DNA from: Mycolicibacterium moriokaense
Lineage (GTDB): Bacteria; Actinomycetota; Actinomycetes; Mycobacteriales; Mycobacteriaceae
Reading direction: 5' to 3'
DNA length: 64,000 nt
NCBI RefSeq assembly: GCF_003347205.1
Contig: NZ_QQBJ01000021.1
Span: forward strand, 1-64,000
The notes under the pieces are model-generated. The model saw nothing but the letters and a program-made list of their open reading frames with translations. It was not told the DNA's origin and did no database searches. The position numbers and the translations under genes were made by a program. The stretch's first letter is position 1; every line of letters begins with the position of its first letter. This document shows, piece by piece, positions 56,014 to 62,719 of this stretch.

Positions 56014-56802
56014 TTAGATGAGTGCGACGCGTGGTTCGTGCCGCTCGTCGTCGTTACGCTCTGCGGTCTGCCGCTGGGTATCGAATATTGCGATGCGGGT
56101 GCGGAACTCGGTGAGGGTTGCGAGGCTCAGCGGTATGCCGTGGCGGGCCAGGATCCAGGCGTCGACGTGCCGGGAGCCTTCGACGCGGGCGGTCTGGTGT
56201 GCGGGTTCGAGGGTGGACGCGTCGGCGTCGGTGAGTATCTGCGTTCTGTGTTCGCTGTAGTCGATGCGGGCGGCGTCGGCGAAGGCGGTGAATCCTTGAC
56301 TCGCTGCCGAACACATGGCGATGGATTGTTGGGCGTTGCTCCAATGCTGCACGGCGTCGGTTCCCCGCGTGATGACGCCTTGGACGTTGTCGAGGTGGTC
56401 GACGGGTAGCGCGGCGATGGCGGCGGTGAGCGCGGCGGCGTGCGGTTCGAGTGCCACGTCCCATTGGTCGAGGACGGCGTCGGCGTGTTCGACGAGGGCG
56501 GCTCGCTTCTGCTGGATGCTGCGCTTGCGGGCAGCGTCGGCGATGCCGTGCCCTTGGTTTGCGAGCATGCGCTCAAGAGCGAGCCGCTGCACGGCCTTGT
56601 CGGTGTGGAAATCGCGGCCAGCTTCGATCGCGTCGAGCACCGCGGCGTTGAGGTCGCCAGCCCCGCCGAGCATTGTTTCGGCGGTGTGGGCGAGCCTGTC
56701 GGCGTGGTCAAGCTGCTCGACGAGGGCGGCTGGAAGCGGGACGCCAAGCGTTTCGGCGGTCTTCCTGACCTGGGAGGCGTAGAAGCGGGCTGTGAGTTGC
56801 AT
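56014..56802 (-). CDS. Helical coiled-coil-type element protein
   Basis: A 262-residue, almost entirely helical protein beginning MQLTARFYASQVRKTAETLG, with a long predicted coiled-coil middle (LALERMLANQGHGIADAARK, LVEHADAVLDQWDVALEPH). No family recognised. It is the last gene of the leftward chain, 13 bp after the previous stop. Confidence 0.7.
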   Translation of the reverse strand: MQLTARFYASQVRKTAETLGVPLPAALVEQLDHADRLAHTAETMLGGAGDLNAAVLDAIEAGRDFHTDKAVQRLALERMLANQGHGIADAARKRSIQQKRAALVEHADAVLDQWDVALEPHAAALTAAIAALPVDHLDNVQGVITRGTDAVQHWSNAQQSIAMCSAASQGFTAFADAARIDYSEHRTQILTDADASTLEPAHQTARVEGSRHVDAWILARHGIPLSLATLTEFRTRIAIFDTQRQTAERNDDERHEPRVALI

Positions 56803-56815
56803 GTTGCTGGTCCTT

Positions 56816-57163
56816 TCAGAGGGTTGGTTCGTGAGTGGGGTCAGTTACCGTTCGGACGAAGTCGACGAGGCGTTGGCGCTCGGTGACCCTTGGCTTTCCG
56901 GGGTCGCCGCCTTCGCGCGGGACGCGGTTGCCGCGCGAGGTCTTGGGTTGCGACGGTGCGGAAAGGCGTTCTGTCACTTCCGCCATCCAGTCGCGCTCCC
57001 GTTCGGCCAGGATGGCGTGGAGGAACTGCCGGGCCGGGTCTTCTGGGGCAGCAGCACGTTTGTGCAGCTGCTCGAGCTCGTCGTGGTCCAGCTTGTCGAT
57101 GAGTTGTTCGAGTTCGTCGTCGGTCATGTCGGCGATGAGTTTCTGGAGCTCGTTCCGGTTCAC
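56816..57163 (-). CDS. Small acidic/helical element protein
   Basis: A 115-residue protein from GTG at 57161-57163. The N-terminal helix repeats NELQKLIADMTDDELEQLID and KLDHDELEQLHKRA; the C-terminal part is basic (TSRGNRVPREGG). Its start overlaps the preceding stop (GTGA). Unknown function. Confidence 0.65.
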   Translation of the reverse strand: MNRNELQKLIADMTDDELEQLIDKLDHDELEQLHKRAAAPEDPARQFLHAILAERERDWMAEVTERLSAPSQPKTSRGNRVPREGGDPGKPRVTERQRLVDFVRTVTDPTHEPTL

Positions 57164-57543
57164 TGTCGTCGTCCTTCGATGTGTTCGCGCAGCGCGGCTT
57201 CGTCGACGAACCAACGGCCGCCGATCTTCTTGCCTCCGAGTTGCGGAGCGAGACGGCGAGCCTGCCTCAGCGAGACGTTCATGCGGTCGGCTACCTCCTG
57301 GGTGATCGGCACTGTTGGCTGCTCGGGCACAGGATGGCTGATCGTCGGCGAATGGACGTCCGTTTGTCCGGCTGCGGCCATCGCGGCGATGATTTCGCCA
57401 GCTAGAACCTCATATTCGTCGTTCGGTGACCCTGTCCGTCTTCGGCTCCGGATCGTGGTCAATGTGGCCGACAGGGTTGTCCTCAAGGCGCGGCCGGTGA
57501 GGATCACGACGCCGTCGACGCGTATCAGACCGGACTCGTTCAC
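57160..57543 (-). CDS. HTH protein with excisionase-like C-terminal domain
   Basis: A 127-residue protein from GTG at 57541-57543. The C-terminal ~45 residues (ITQEVADRMNVSLRQARRLA, then KKIGGRWFVDEAALREHI) form a MerR/excisionase-type helix-turn-helix (HTH_17). The N-terminal half is a strand-rich segment of unknown role. It could be a recombination directionality factor or a regulator of the element. Overlaps neighbours by 4 bp on both sides. Confidence 0.72.
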   Translation of the reverse strand: MNESGLIRVDGVVILTGRALRTTLSATLTTIRSRRRTGSPNDEYEVLAGEIIAAMAAAGQTDVHSPTISHPVPEQPTVPITQEVADRMNVSLRQARRLAPQLGGKKIGGRWFVDEAALREHIEGRRQ

Positions 57544-57677
57544 TGGTCCGGTCCGTCTCCGCAGTCGGTGCAGACGCCGTACCGGCCGCGGCTGGTGTGT
57601 CCGCAGTTGGCGGCGCGCTCGGCGTCGTCCTGGTGGTCGACGTCGGCGCGCCACTCGTCGAGTTCGAGCGCCGTCAT
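57540..57677 (-). CDS. Very small zinc-ribbon-like protein
   Basis: 45 residues from ATG at 57675-57677. It contains NCGHTSRGRYGVCTDCGDG, which has Cys-Gly-His and a CxxC pair able to bind zinc. It overlaps the whiB-like gene stop at one end (ATGA) and the HTH gene start at the other (GTGA), which supports it being real. Confidence 0.6.
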   Translation of the reverse strand: MTALELDEWRADVDHQDDAERAANCGHTSRGRYGVCTDCGDGPDQ

Positions 57678-57964
57678 GGGCTCATCTGGCCGTACGAGTT
57701 GACGACTAAGCCAGCGACGACACCCCGCGGTCGGCGGGTCGGCCGCTGCTGGTCCAGCCACGCACGGCAAGGGTCCAAGGCTGGACAGGTCGCGCAGAGC
57801 CGCAGAGCGGCCGTCCGGGACGCGTCGCGTTCAGCCCTGGTGGGCCCGTCGACGCGGTACTCGGCGACAGTCCGCTCGAGCAGGTCTGCGTGGCCTTGGC
57901 ACGCTGCGCCGGGAAGGTCGGGGACGGCGCCGAGCAGCGTACGGATTGTGGCCCAGTCGGTCAC
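57674..57964 (-). CDS. WhiB-family iron-sulfur protein, phage type
   Basis: A 96-residue WhiB-like protein from GTG at 57962-57964. Four Cys are arranged as in the family: one in GAACQGHAD, then LCATCPALDPC (C-x2-C-x5-C), binding a [4Fe-4S] cluster. The usual G-[VI]-W-G-G turn is degenerate (RGVVAGL). Phage WhiB proteins, such as that of phage TM4, are known to interfere with host WhiB2 and cell division. The gene overlaps both neighbours by 4 bp. Confidence 0.82.
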   Translation of the reverse strand: MTDWATIRTLLGAVPDLPGAACQGHADLLERTVAEYRVDGPTRAERDASRTAALRLCATCPALDPCRAWLDQQRPTRRPRGVVAGLVVNSYGQMSP

Positions 57965-58170
57965 TGGTCTGCCTCACGTTCATGGATGGGTGCGGTGATG
58001 TCCCGCACTGCTGGCGGGGTCGTCGCGCTGTGGGTACAGCGTCGGGCCGGGTCGATGGGTGTGAGATCTGGTCCGAGACGCCACCCGGACGGGTCACACC
58101 GGCGACAGGCCCGGATCGCAGCGAAGCGTTCTTCGCGCGCGGCCTGATCGACGGCTCTGCGGCGACTCAC
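57961..58170 (-). CDS. Small Cys-containing element protein
   Basis: 69 residues from GTG at 58168-58170 (overlap GTGA with the Rep-like gene stop). The N-terminal helix is VSRRRAVDQAAREERFAAIR, followed by ACRRCDPSGW and CTHSATTPP, a possible metal-binding set. Found in the coupled chain before whiB. Unknown function. Confidence 0.6.
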   Translation of the reverse strand: MSRRRAVDQAAREERFAAIRACRRCDPSGWRLGPDLTPIDPARRCTHSATTPPAVRDITAPIHEREADQ

Positions 58171-58934
58171 GCCGACTCTTCGCGTGAGAGCTTCGGGTGT
58201 CGACAGCTCGCGACCGCTTCGCCGAGGTCGACTTGTCCGAACTCGTCGCAGTCCGGGCAGGCGGCGATCGCGTCGCGGCGGGCCTGACTCTTGGTGCGGG
58301 TCCGGTCGTGCTGCCGCGCTTGCCATGCGTCGTGGCCGCGGCGATGGTCACCGCAGGGGCGGCAGTTCTGGCGGGTGCCTGTGGGGTGCTCGGGGCAGAA
58401 GGGGGGCGGCTCGGGATCTGGGCTCGCGACGTCGAGCGGTCGGTACTCGGCCGACTCGGCGTTCTCCCCTCCTTCTTCAAGTTCTCCAACAGAAGGAAGA
58501 TTGGCAAGATCTGCACATCGTCCTTGGTCGGATCTTGCCGACGTGCTTGGTCGGATCTTGCCAATCGGTTGGTCGGATCTTGCCAATGGCACGTCAGAGC
58601 CTTGGTCGGATCTTGCCAATGGCACGTCAGCGGCCCGATACGCCTGCGCCCGGTCGCCGTAGAAGTCCTGCGTTGAAATTGCCAACAGGTCGCCGGTGTC
58701 CTGCAACCTGCGCACTGCCCAAGACACGGTGCGTCGCGATGCATTGCCGCCCAACGCTAGGCGAATGTCGTCATGCGATGCGCGCCACCAAATCTCGCCG
58801 TCGACCATCCTGCGGCCATTCGTTTCACCGGGGAGTTCGGTCACGTATCGGACCAACGCCAAGATGCACGCGCCGAGCGCACCGGCGCGACCAATATCGG
58901 CGGGCAACACCTTCAGAAAGGGCGGCGGTCTCAT
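58167..58934 (-). CDS. Winged-helix, Rep-like protein with internal iteron-type repeats
   Basis: A 255-residue protein from ATG at 58932-58934. The N-terminal ~110 residues (ILALVRYVTELPGETNGRRM, SHDDIRLALGGNASRRTVSW) look like a winged helix of replication-initiator type. A repetitive central part (DVPLARSDQ repeated) is encoded by 16-bp iteron-like repeats. The C-terminal region has two Cys clusters (FCPEHPTGTRQNCRPCGDH and ACPDCDEFG). The layout resembles actinobacterial phage/plasmid replication proteins. Alternative: a phage regulatory HTH protein. Confidence 0.65.
   Translation of the reverse strand: MRPPPFLKVLPADIGRAGALGACILALVRYVTELPGETNGRRMVDGEIWWRASHDDIRLALGGNASRRTVSWAVRRLQDTGDLLAISTQDFYGDRAQAYRAADVPLARSDQGSDVPLARSDQPIGKIRPSTSARSDQGRCADLANLPSVGELEEGGENAESAEYRPLDVASPDPEPPPFCPEHPTGTRQNCRPCGDHRRGHDAWQARQHDRTRTKSQARRDAIAACPDCDEFGQVDLGEAVASCRHPKLSREESA
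58503..58617. repeat. Iteron-like array inside the Rep-like gene
   Basis: Four direct copies of TTGGTCGGATCTTGCC at 58524-58539, 58547-58562, 58569-58584 and 58602-58617, spaced 23, 22 and 33 bp (about two or three helical turns), plus a partial inverted copy GGCAAGATC at 58503-58511. Spacing by helical turns is typical of Rep binding sites. Coding duplication is the alternative explanation. Confidence 0.75.
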
Positions 58935-59278
58935 GGTGCGGTAGTCCGTTCGGCGTGCCACGCACACGGACGGCCCGCAACTTTCACCGCTTGGCGGCAC
59001 GGCCGACCGTCAGTCCGCGGCCGTCCACAGCGCGGCGCGGGCGAGATGCGCTCACGTATGGCGGCGGGCAGCGGGCCGAGTTGTTCGTGCGGCTGGTAGG
59101 CGTCCCCGCAGGTGGCATTCTCACCGTTCGCGAGTTCGGCCTTGTCGACGAGCCACGCCATGTTCTCACCGTCGGTGGTCACGCACAGCGCGAGGACGTA
59201 ACCGGCCAGACCGACGTCGCAGAGGCACGCACTGCGGTCCCAGTCGACGATTGCGAACCTGTCGAGTGCGTCGTTCAT
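58931..59278 (-). CDS. Small Cys-rich element protein
   Basis: 115 residues from ATG at 59276-59278 (GTG 59281 possible). Strands FAIVDWDRSACLCDVGLAGY and VLALCVTTDGE come first, then a basic tail with PRCGRPRTDGRPCR and RPCAWHAER that resembles the small zinc-finger tails of phage HTH proteins. Overlaps the Rep-like gene by 4 bp. Unknown function. Confidence 0.6.
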   Translation of the reverse strand: MNDALDRFAIVDWDRSACLCDVGLAGYVLALCVTTDGENMAWLVDKAELANGENATCGDAYQPHEQLGPLPAAIRERISPAPRCGRPRTDGRPCRQAVKVAGRPCAWHAERTTAP

Positions 59279-59472
59279 CACGCGTCCTGCTGGCGCGTCT
59301 CCGCGTCGCGGGCGGCCGTCGCGGCGTCAAGCAGTCGGCCAGCAAGCTCGATCGCGAACTCGGGAACGACAGAGAATGGATCCGTACCGGATCCGACCGC
59401 GATCACGACCCGCCCCGGACGCGACGCATTAGGCGCCACATGGACCTGCGGCTCGTCGGGTGCCTTGTTCAC
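59278..59472 (-). CDS. Small unknown element protein
   Basis: 64 residues from ATG at 59470-59472, with strands QVHVAPNASRPGRVVIAVGS and an amphipathic helix IELAGRLLDAATAARDAET. Overlapped by 4 bp with the preceding gene. Coupled chain member, no family. Confidence 0.55.
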   Translation of the reverse strand: MNKAPDEPQVHVAPNASRPGRVVIAVGSGTDPFSVVPEFAIELAGRLLDAATAARDAETRQQDA

Positions 59473-59699
59473 GCGACACCGCTGGGTATCGAAGCGCTGG
59501 CGGGCCGGAACAACTCTGCAAGCCTGATCCGCTGTTCATCGGTCAGTGGCGGCGCTTCGGCGAGCACCTTCTCGATGTAGGCGGCGGTGCGTTCCGCTCG
59601 AAAAGTTCGGCGCGCCTCGATGGTCTCGGGGTGGTCTGGGCCGAGTTTTCGAGTCTTGATGCCGAGGTCAGATCGGGCTTTCGTCCAGGTGTTGGACAT
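59469..59699 (-). CDS. Small helical protein, first gene of the coupled chain
   Basis: 76 residues from ATG at 59697-59699, helical (LGPDHPETIEARRTFRAERT, TDEQRIRLAELF). An AAGGGG ribosome site lies 5 bp upstream and is also the right arm of a hairpin at 59702-59744. It opens the chain of nine overlapping genes down to 56816. Confidence 0.65.
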   Translation of the reverse strand: MSNTWTKARSDLGIKTRKLGPDHPETIEARRTFRAERTAAYIEKVLAEAPPLTDEQRIRLAELFRPASASIPSGVA

Positions 59700-59701
59700 T
59701 C

Positions 59702-59744
59702 GTTCCCCTTGTGGGCAGCAGAATCACTGCTCCCGGTGGGGAAC
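59702..59744 (-). promoter_or_regulatory. Hairpin that would hide the first ribosome binding site of the chain
   Basis: GTTCCCC (59738-59744 on the minus strand) pairs with GGGGAAC (59702-59708), which contains the Shine-Dalgarno of the gene starting at 59699. Inside is a second stem, GGGAGCAG with CTGCTGCCC (one bulge), around a 5-base loop. Translation of the chain would be off when the stem forms and on if a factor opens it. Confidence 0.6.
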
Positions 59745-59819
59745 ACTTACGACACCAGAGTGAGCGGCCAGGGTGCCATGACCGGCGAACTATTGCCCGC
59801 AAGCATAGGTGAAGCGCCG

Positions 59820-60212
59820 CTACAGGTCCGAGAGGTCGAGCCGCAGCGTGTCGGCCTCTGCCAGCGCGGCGCCGATGCGTTGCAAAGTGTCCATTCTGAG
59901 CGGGCGATCGCGGCCGCATCGCTTGCACCTGAGTGTGTACGTCTTGTGCAACCGATCTGGCGGATCGGGTCGGTCGGCTGCTGCCATGTCGACGAACTCG
60001 TCATCTTTTCGGTATCTGAGGTCTCGGACGTTCACATGCCAGCCGTCGCATTTTGGCCAGACGGCGATAGCGCCGAGGCTGACCTCGGGATGCTGGCCTT
60101 TGTCGGTGCAGAGCACGCGGATAAGCCGTTGTCCCGGAATCGAACTCGGCCTGCGCGATGCTCGTCGACGGTTGGGCGAATCCGGTGCACCGGGTGCTCG
60201 TCTACGGCTCAT
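59820..60212 (-). CDS. Unknown zinc-ribbon-like protein coupled to the integrase
   Basis: 130 residues from ATG at 60210-60212, overlapping the integrase stop (ATGA). It has a basic N-terminus (RRRAPGAPDSPNRRRASRR), a middle beta region (VSLGAIAVWPKCDGWHVNV) and CKRCGRDRPLR with one CxxC. The position immediately after the integrase gene is where recombination directionality factors are sometimes encoded, but it shows no HTH. Confidence 0.65.
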   Translation of the reverse strand: MSRRRAPGAPDSPNRRRASRRPSSIPGQRLIRVLCTDKGQHPEVSLGAIAVWPKCDGWHVNVRDLRYRKDDEFVDMAAADRPDPPDRLHKTYTLRCKRCGRDRPLRMDTLQRIGAALAEADTLRLDLSDL

Positions 60213-61645
60213 CGGGCTCTCCACTCGATTCGCACGTCGTCGGGGTTAAATCCGGGTCCACGGCGCGTCGGGTCGATAACCACCCGGATCCCGAGGGTGC
60301 TGAGCACCGCGCGGCGCTGCGCGATCGTCATGTCGTCCCACCGTTGACCGGCCTGTGGTCCCGCCAATGGCCGCAGCGCGTCAAGGTCGAGCGACACCAC
60401 CGACGCGGCGCGACGCTGCTCCGCTTCGTCAAGCTGCGGTTGCAGACGAGCGGTGATCCGACGCAACTGCTCGGCGGTGATAGCGCCGTCGGCGAACGCG
60501 TCGGCCGACTCAGCCAGTCGTCGGCTCACTTCGTCGACACGCTCCGACCACCTTCGGGCTTCGGCGTCGTCGCCGAGCAGAAAGTCGAGCGCGTCAGGCA
60601 TCGACATACGGCCAATAACAACACCTTTGACCAACTCGTCGACTGCGGGCTCAGAGCGGCCGACACAGCCCTTCCCATCGCACACGTACAAGTCGAGCGG
60701 TCGGCCGTGCGCTCCACGTTTGGTAACCGCGCGCAGCTTCTCGCCGCAGACTCCGCACTCCCCGATTCCCCACGACAGCAGATGTCGGCGCGCCCCCGGC
60801 CTGGTCGTGCCGTTCGATTGCCGACCCGGTTCCGACAGCAGCGCGACGACCTTCTCGTGCTTGGCGCGGTCCACCAGCGCGGGCCAGCATCCGTCGAAAC
60901 ATTCCTCGTCGGCCTGTCCACGGTGGTGGATCCGCTGCGCGATATTGGAGTCCCGCAGCGCGAGCTTCTTCACCGACGTCTTCCCCCACCGCGCGGATTT
61001 CGGCGCCGGAACGCCGCGATCGTTCAACCGATCGGTGATGCCGCGCAGCGATTCGCCCGACAGCAGTCGGTCGACGACTTCCCGGACTACATCGGCCTCC
61101 TGCGGGTGTTCGGTCCAGTTCGCCGCCGATCCTGCGCCGTGCTTCTGCCACCCGTAGCCAAGGTCACCGGACGGCCTGCCCGAGCGGGCGCGCCGGACCG
61201 CAGCGGCAGTGACGCGCTCGGATTTGATTTCCGACTCCCATGTCGCCAACGCGCCCTGGATGTCGACCCAGCTGCGACCGGCCGCGGTCGACAGATCGTA
61301 GTCGCCGCCCTGCGCCTCGGAGACGTTCACCTTGCAGGCGTGAAAGGAGTCGATGAACTGAGCGCGCTCGCCGCGGTTCCTGGTCATGCGCGTCAGCTGG
61401 AAGACGATCACGCGGTCGATCCTGCGGTCTCGAGCCAGCTTCAGCACCTTCTGATAGCCGGGGCGCTCGGCACCGCGAAAGGCGCTGATGTCGTTGTCGG
61501 AGTGCTCGGCCACGATCTGGTAATCGCGGGCGGACGCGAACGTCCGGGCGTGTTCCAGCTGATCGGCGACGCCAACCGCTTGACCTGTGGTGTCCTGGCT
61601 TATGCGCGCGTACAGGGCAACTCTCTCCCCCGCAGAAGTATTCAC
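60209..61645 (-). CDS. Large serine integrase
   Basis: A 478-residue site-specific recombinase. The N-terminal resolvase domain has the nucleophile Ser16 in LYARISQD and conserved Arg residues in FQLTRMTRNRGERAQF. A recombinase domain (about 150-260) includes GYGWQKHGAGSAANWTEHPQ. A zinc ribbon (GECGVCGEKLR ... CDGKGCVGR) and a C-terminal coiled coil (AESADAFADGAITAEQLRRI) follow. GTG at 61643-61645 lies 22 bp from attR, so it is transcribed away from the attachment site. It should catalyse both integration and, with a partner, excision. Confidence 0.94.
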   Translation of the reverse strand: MNTSAGERVALYARISQDTTGQAVGVADQLEHARTFASARDYQIVAEHSDNDISAFRGAERPGYQKVLKLARDRRIDRVIVFQLTRMTRNRGERAQFIDSFHACKVNVSEAQGGDYDLSTAAGRSWVDIQGALATWESEIKSERVTAAAVRRARSGRPSGDLGYGWQKHGAGSAANWTEHPQEADVVREVVDRLLSGESLRGITDRLNDRGVPAPKSARWGKTSVKKLALRDSNIAQRIHHRGQADEECFDGCWPALVDRAKHEKVVALLSEPGRQSNGTTRPGARRHLLSWGIGECGVCGEKLRAVTKRGAHGRPLDLYVCDGKGCVGRSEPAVDELVKGVVIGRMSMPDALDFLLGDDAEARRWSERVDEVSRRLAESADAFADGAITAEQLRRITARLQPQLDEAEQRRAASVVSLDLDALRPLAGPQAGQRWDDMTIAQRRAVLSTLGIRVVIDPTRRGPGFNPDDVRIEWRAR

Positions 61646-61663
61646 ATGCTAGAGCCTACGGTA

Positions 61664-61672
61664 TTTCCCGGC
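61664..61672. other. Right attachment site (attR)
   Basis: The right-hand copy reads TTT CCC GGC; the common core CCCGG is at 61667-61671. Sequence 3' of it continues the displaced host hydrolase gene; sequence 5' is the element. Confidence 0.7.
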
Positions 61673-61846
61673 GGCGTCGGCAAGACGTGGCAGGAAGGCG
61701 ACTTCGAGACGCTGCTCGGCGACGTGACGGCCAAGGTGTTCGACGTCTACGGCGACTCGACGGTCGTGTATCCGGGCCATGGCGACGACACCACGCTCGG
61801 CGCGGAGCGGCCGCACCTCGCCGAATGGAAGGAACGCGGTTGGTGA
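61664..61846 (+). pseudogene. Displaced 3' end of the host metallo-beta-lactamase-fold gene
   Basis: 61 codons (60 residues plus stop) matching the C-terminus of the hydrolase at 51008-51190, with identical length and mostly conservative changes (GGVGKTWQEGDFETLLGD here against GGPGRTTQAKDFDSLMSG). The tail PGHGDDTTLGAERPHLAEW is the same in both. No start codon or promoter belongs to it, so it is a remnant. Its TGA still overlaps the next gene's GTG. Confidence 0.92.
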
Positions 61847-62709
61847 CGTTCACCGACAAGACGGTCGCCGTCGTCACCGGCGCCAGTCGCGGCGCCGGGC
61901 TCGGCATCGCCCACGCGCTGGGCAGCCACGGGTGCACCGTCTATGTCACCGGCCGCACCGAGAAGCCGGGCCAGTCACCCTTGTCGGGCACGATCGGCGA
62001 AACCGCGGCACTGGTGACCGCCGCGGGCGGCGAGGGCATCGCCGTCGCGGTCGACCACGCCGACGACGAGCAGGCGAAGGCTCTGTTCGACCGAGTCGGG
62101 CGCGAGCAGGGCAGGCTCGACATCCTGGTCAACAACGCCGCGCTCATCCGCGACGAGATGATGGCTCGGGGCCCGTTCTGGGAGAAGCCTCTCAACATCG
62201 TCGACATCCTCGATGTCGGGCTTCGCAGCAGCTACGTCGCCACCGCGTACGCCGCGCCGTTGATGGTCGCCCAGCGCCACGGGCTGGTCGTTTTCACCTC
62301 GGCGCCCGGCGCGGCCCACTATGTCTTCGGCCCGTCCTACGGCGTGCACAAGGCGGGGGTGGACAAGATGGCCGCCGACATGGCGGTCGACTTCAAGGAG
62401 TACGGCGTCGCATCGGTATCGATCTGGATGGGAATCTTGCTCACCGAGCGGCTCAAGACGATCGTCGCCAGCGCACCGGAGAAGTTCGGCGCGATGCTCG
62501 ACATGGCGGAGACGCCCGAGTTGACGGGGCATCTCATCTGGGCACTGTTCAACGACCCAGAGCTGATGGACAAGAGCGGACAGACGATGATCGGCGCCGA
62601 GCTCGCCGCCGAATACGGCATTGTCGATGACCGCGACCGCCGGCCGCCGTCGTATCGCGACCTCTACGGAATTCATCCGATCAGGCAGTTCAGCCGCATC
62701 TTGCGGTGA
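61843..62709 (+). CDS. Short-chain dehydrogenase, formerly coupled to the hydrolase gene
   Basis: A 288-residue SDR. The cofactor loop GASRGAGLGIA is at about 13-23, ILVNNAAL follows, and the active site Tyr-x3-Lys is in YGVHKAGVDK. The start is GTG at 61843-61845, overlapping the displaced hydrolase stop (GTGA), which shows the original two-gene operon. The insertion now separates the pair by more than 10 kb, so it needs another promoter or reads from the integrase side. Confidence 0.9.
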   Translation: MTFTDKTVAVVTGASRGAGLGIAHALGSHGCTVYVTGRTEKPGQSPLSGTIGETAALVTAAGGEGIAVAVDHADDEQAKALFDRVGREQGRLDILVNNAALIRDEMMARGPFWEKPLNIVDILDVGLRSSYVATAYAAPLMVAQRHGLVVFTSAPGAAHYVFGPSYGVHKAGVDKMAADMAVDFKEYGVASVSIWMGILLTERLKTIVASAPEKFGAMLDMAETPELTGHLIWALFNDPELMDKSGQTMIGAELAAEYGIVDDRDRRPPSYRDLYGIHPIRQFSRILR

Positions 62710-62719
62710 CAATGTTCGC

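Larger units (their letters stand above)
51011..61671. mobile_element. Integrated element of about 10.66 kb (serine-integrase type, phage-satellite or integrative-plasmid like)
   Basis: Bounded by attL (51011-51015) and attR (61667-61671). It encodes a large serine integrase next to attR, a chain of small overlapping genes with a phage-type WhiB and HTH proteins, a Rep-like protein with iteron-like repeats, and a cargo region with a TcmP/DUF5131 pair. No capsid, portal, terminase, tail or conjugation gene was recognised. Codon use and GC are more uneven than in flanking genes, notably at 51.7-54.4 kb. Confidence 0.9.

Noticed and set aside
60121-60180. tRNA gene suggested by a TTCGA-like stretch in the element
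   Set aside because: No acceptor, D or anticodon stem can be drawn, and the sequence is inside the coding region of the 130-residue gene.
60158-61846. 562-codon plus-strand frame ending in the hydrolase C-terminus
   Set aside because: Most of it is antisense to the serine integrase; only the last 61 codons are a real remnant. Reading it as one fusion gene is not supported.
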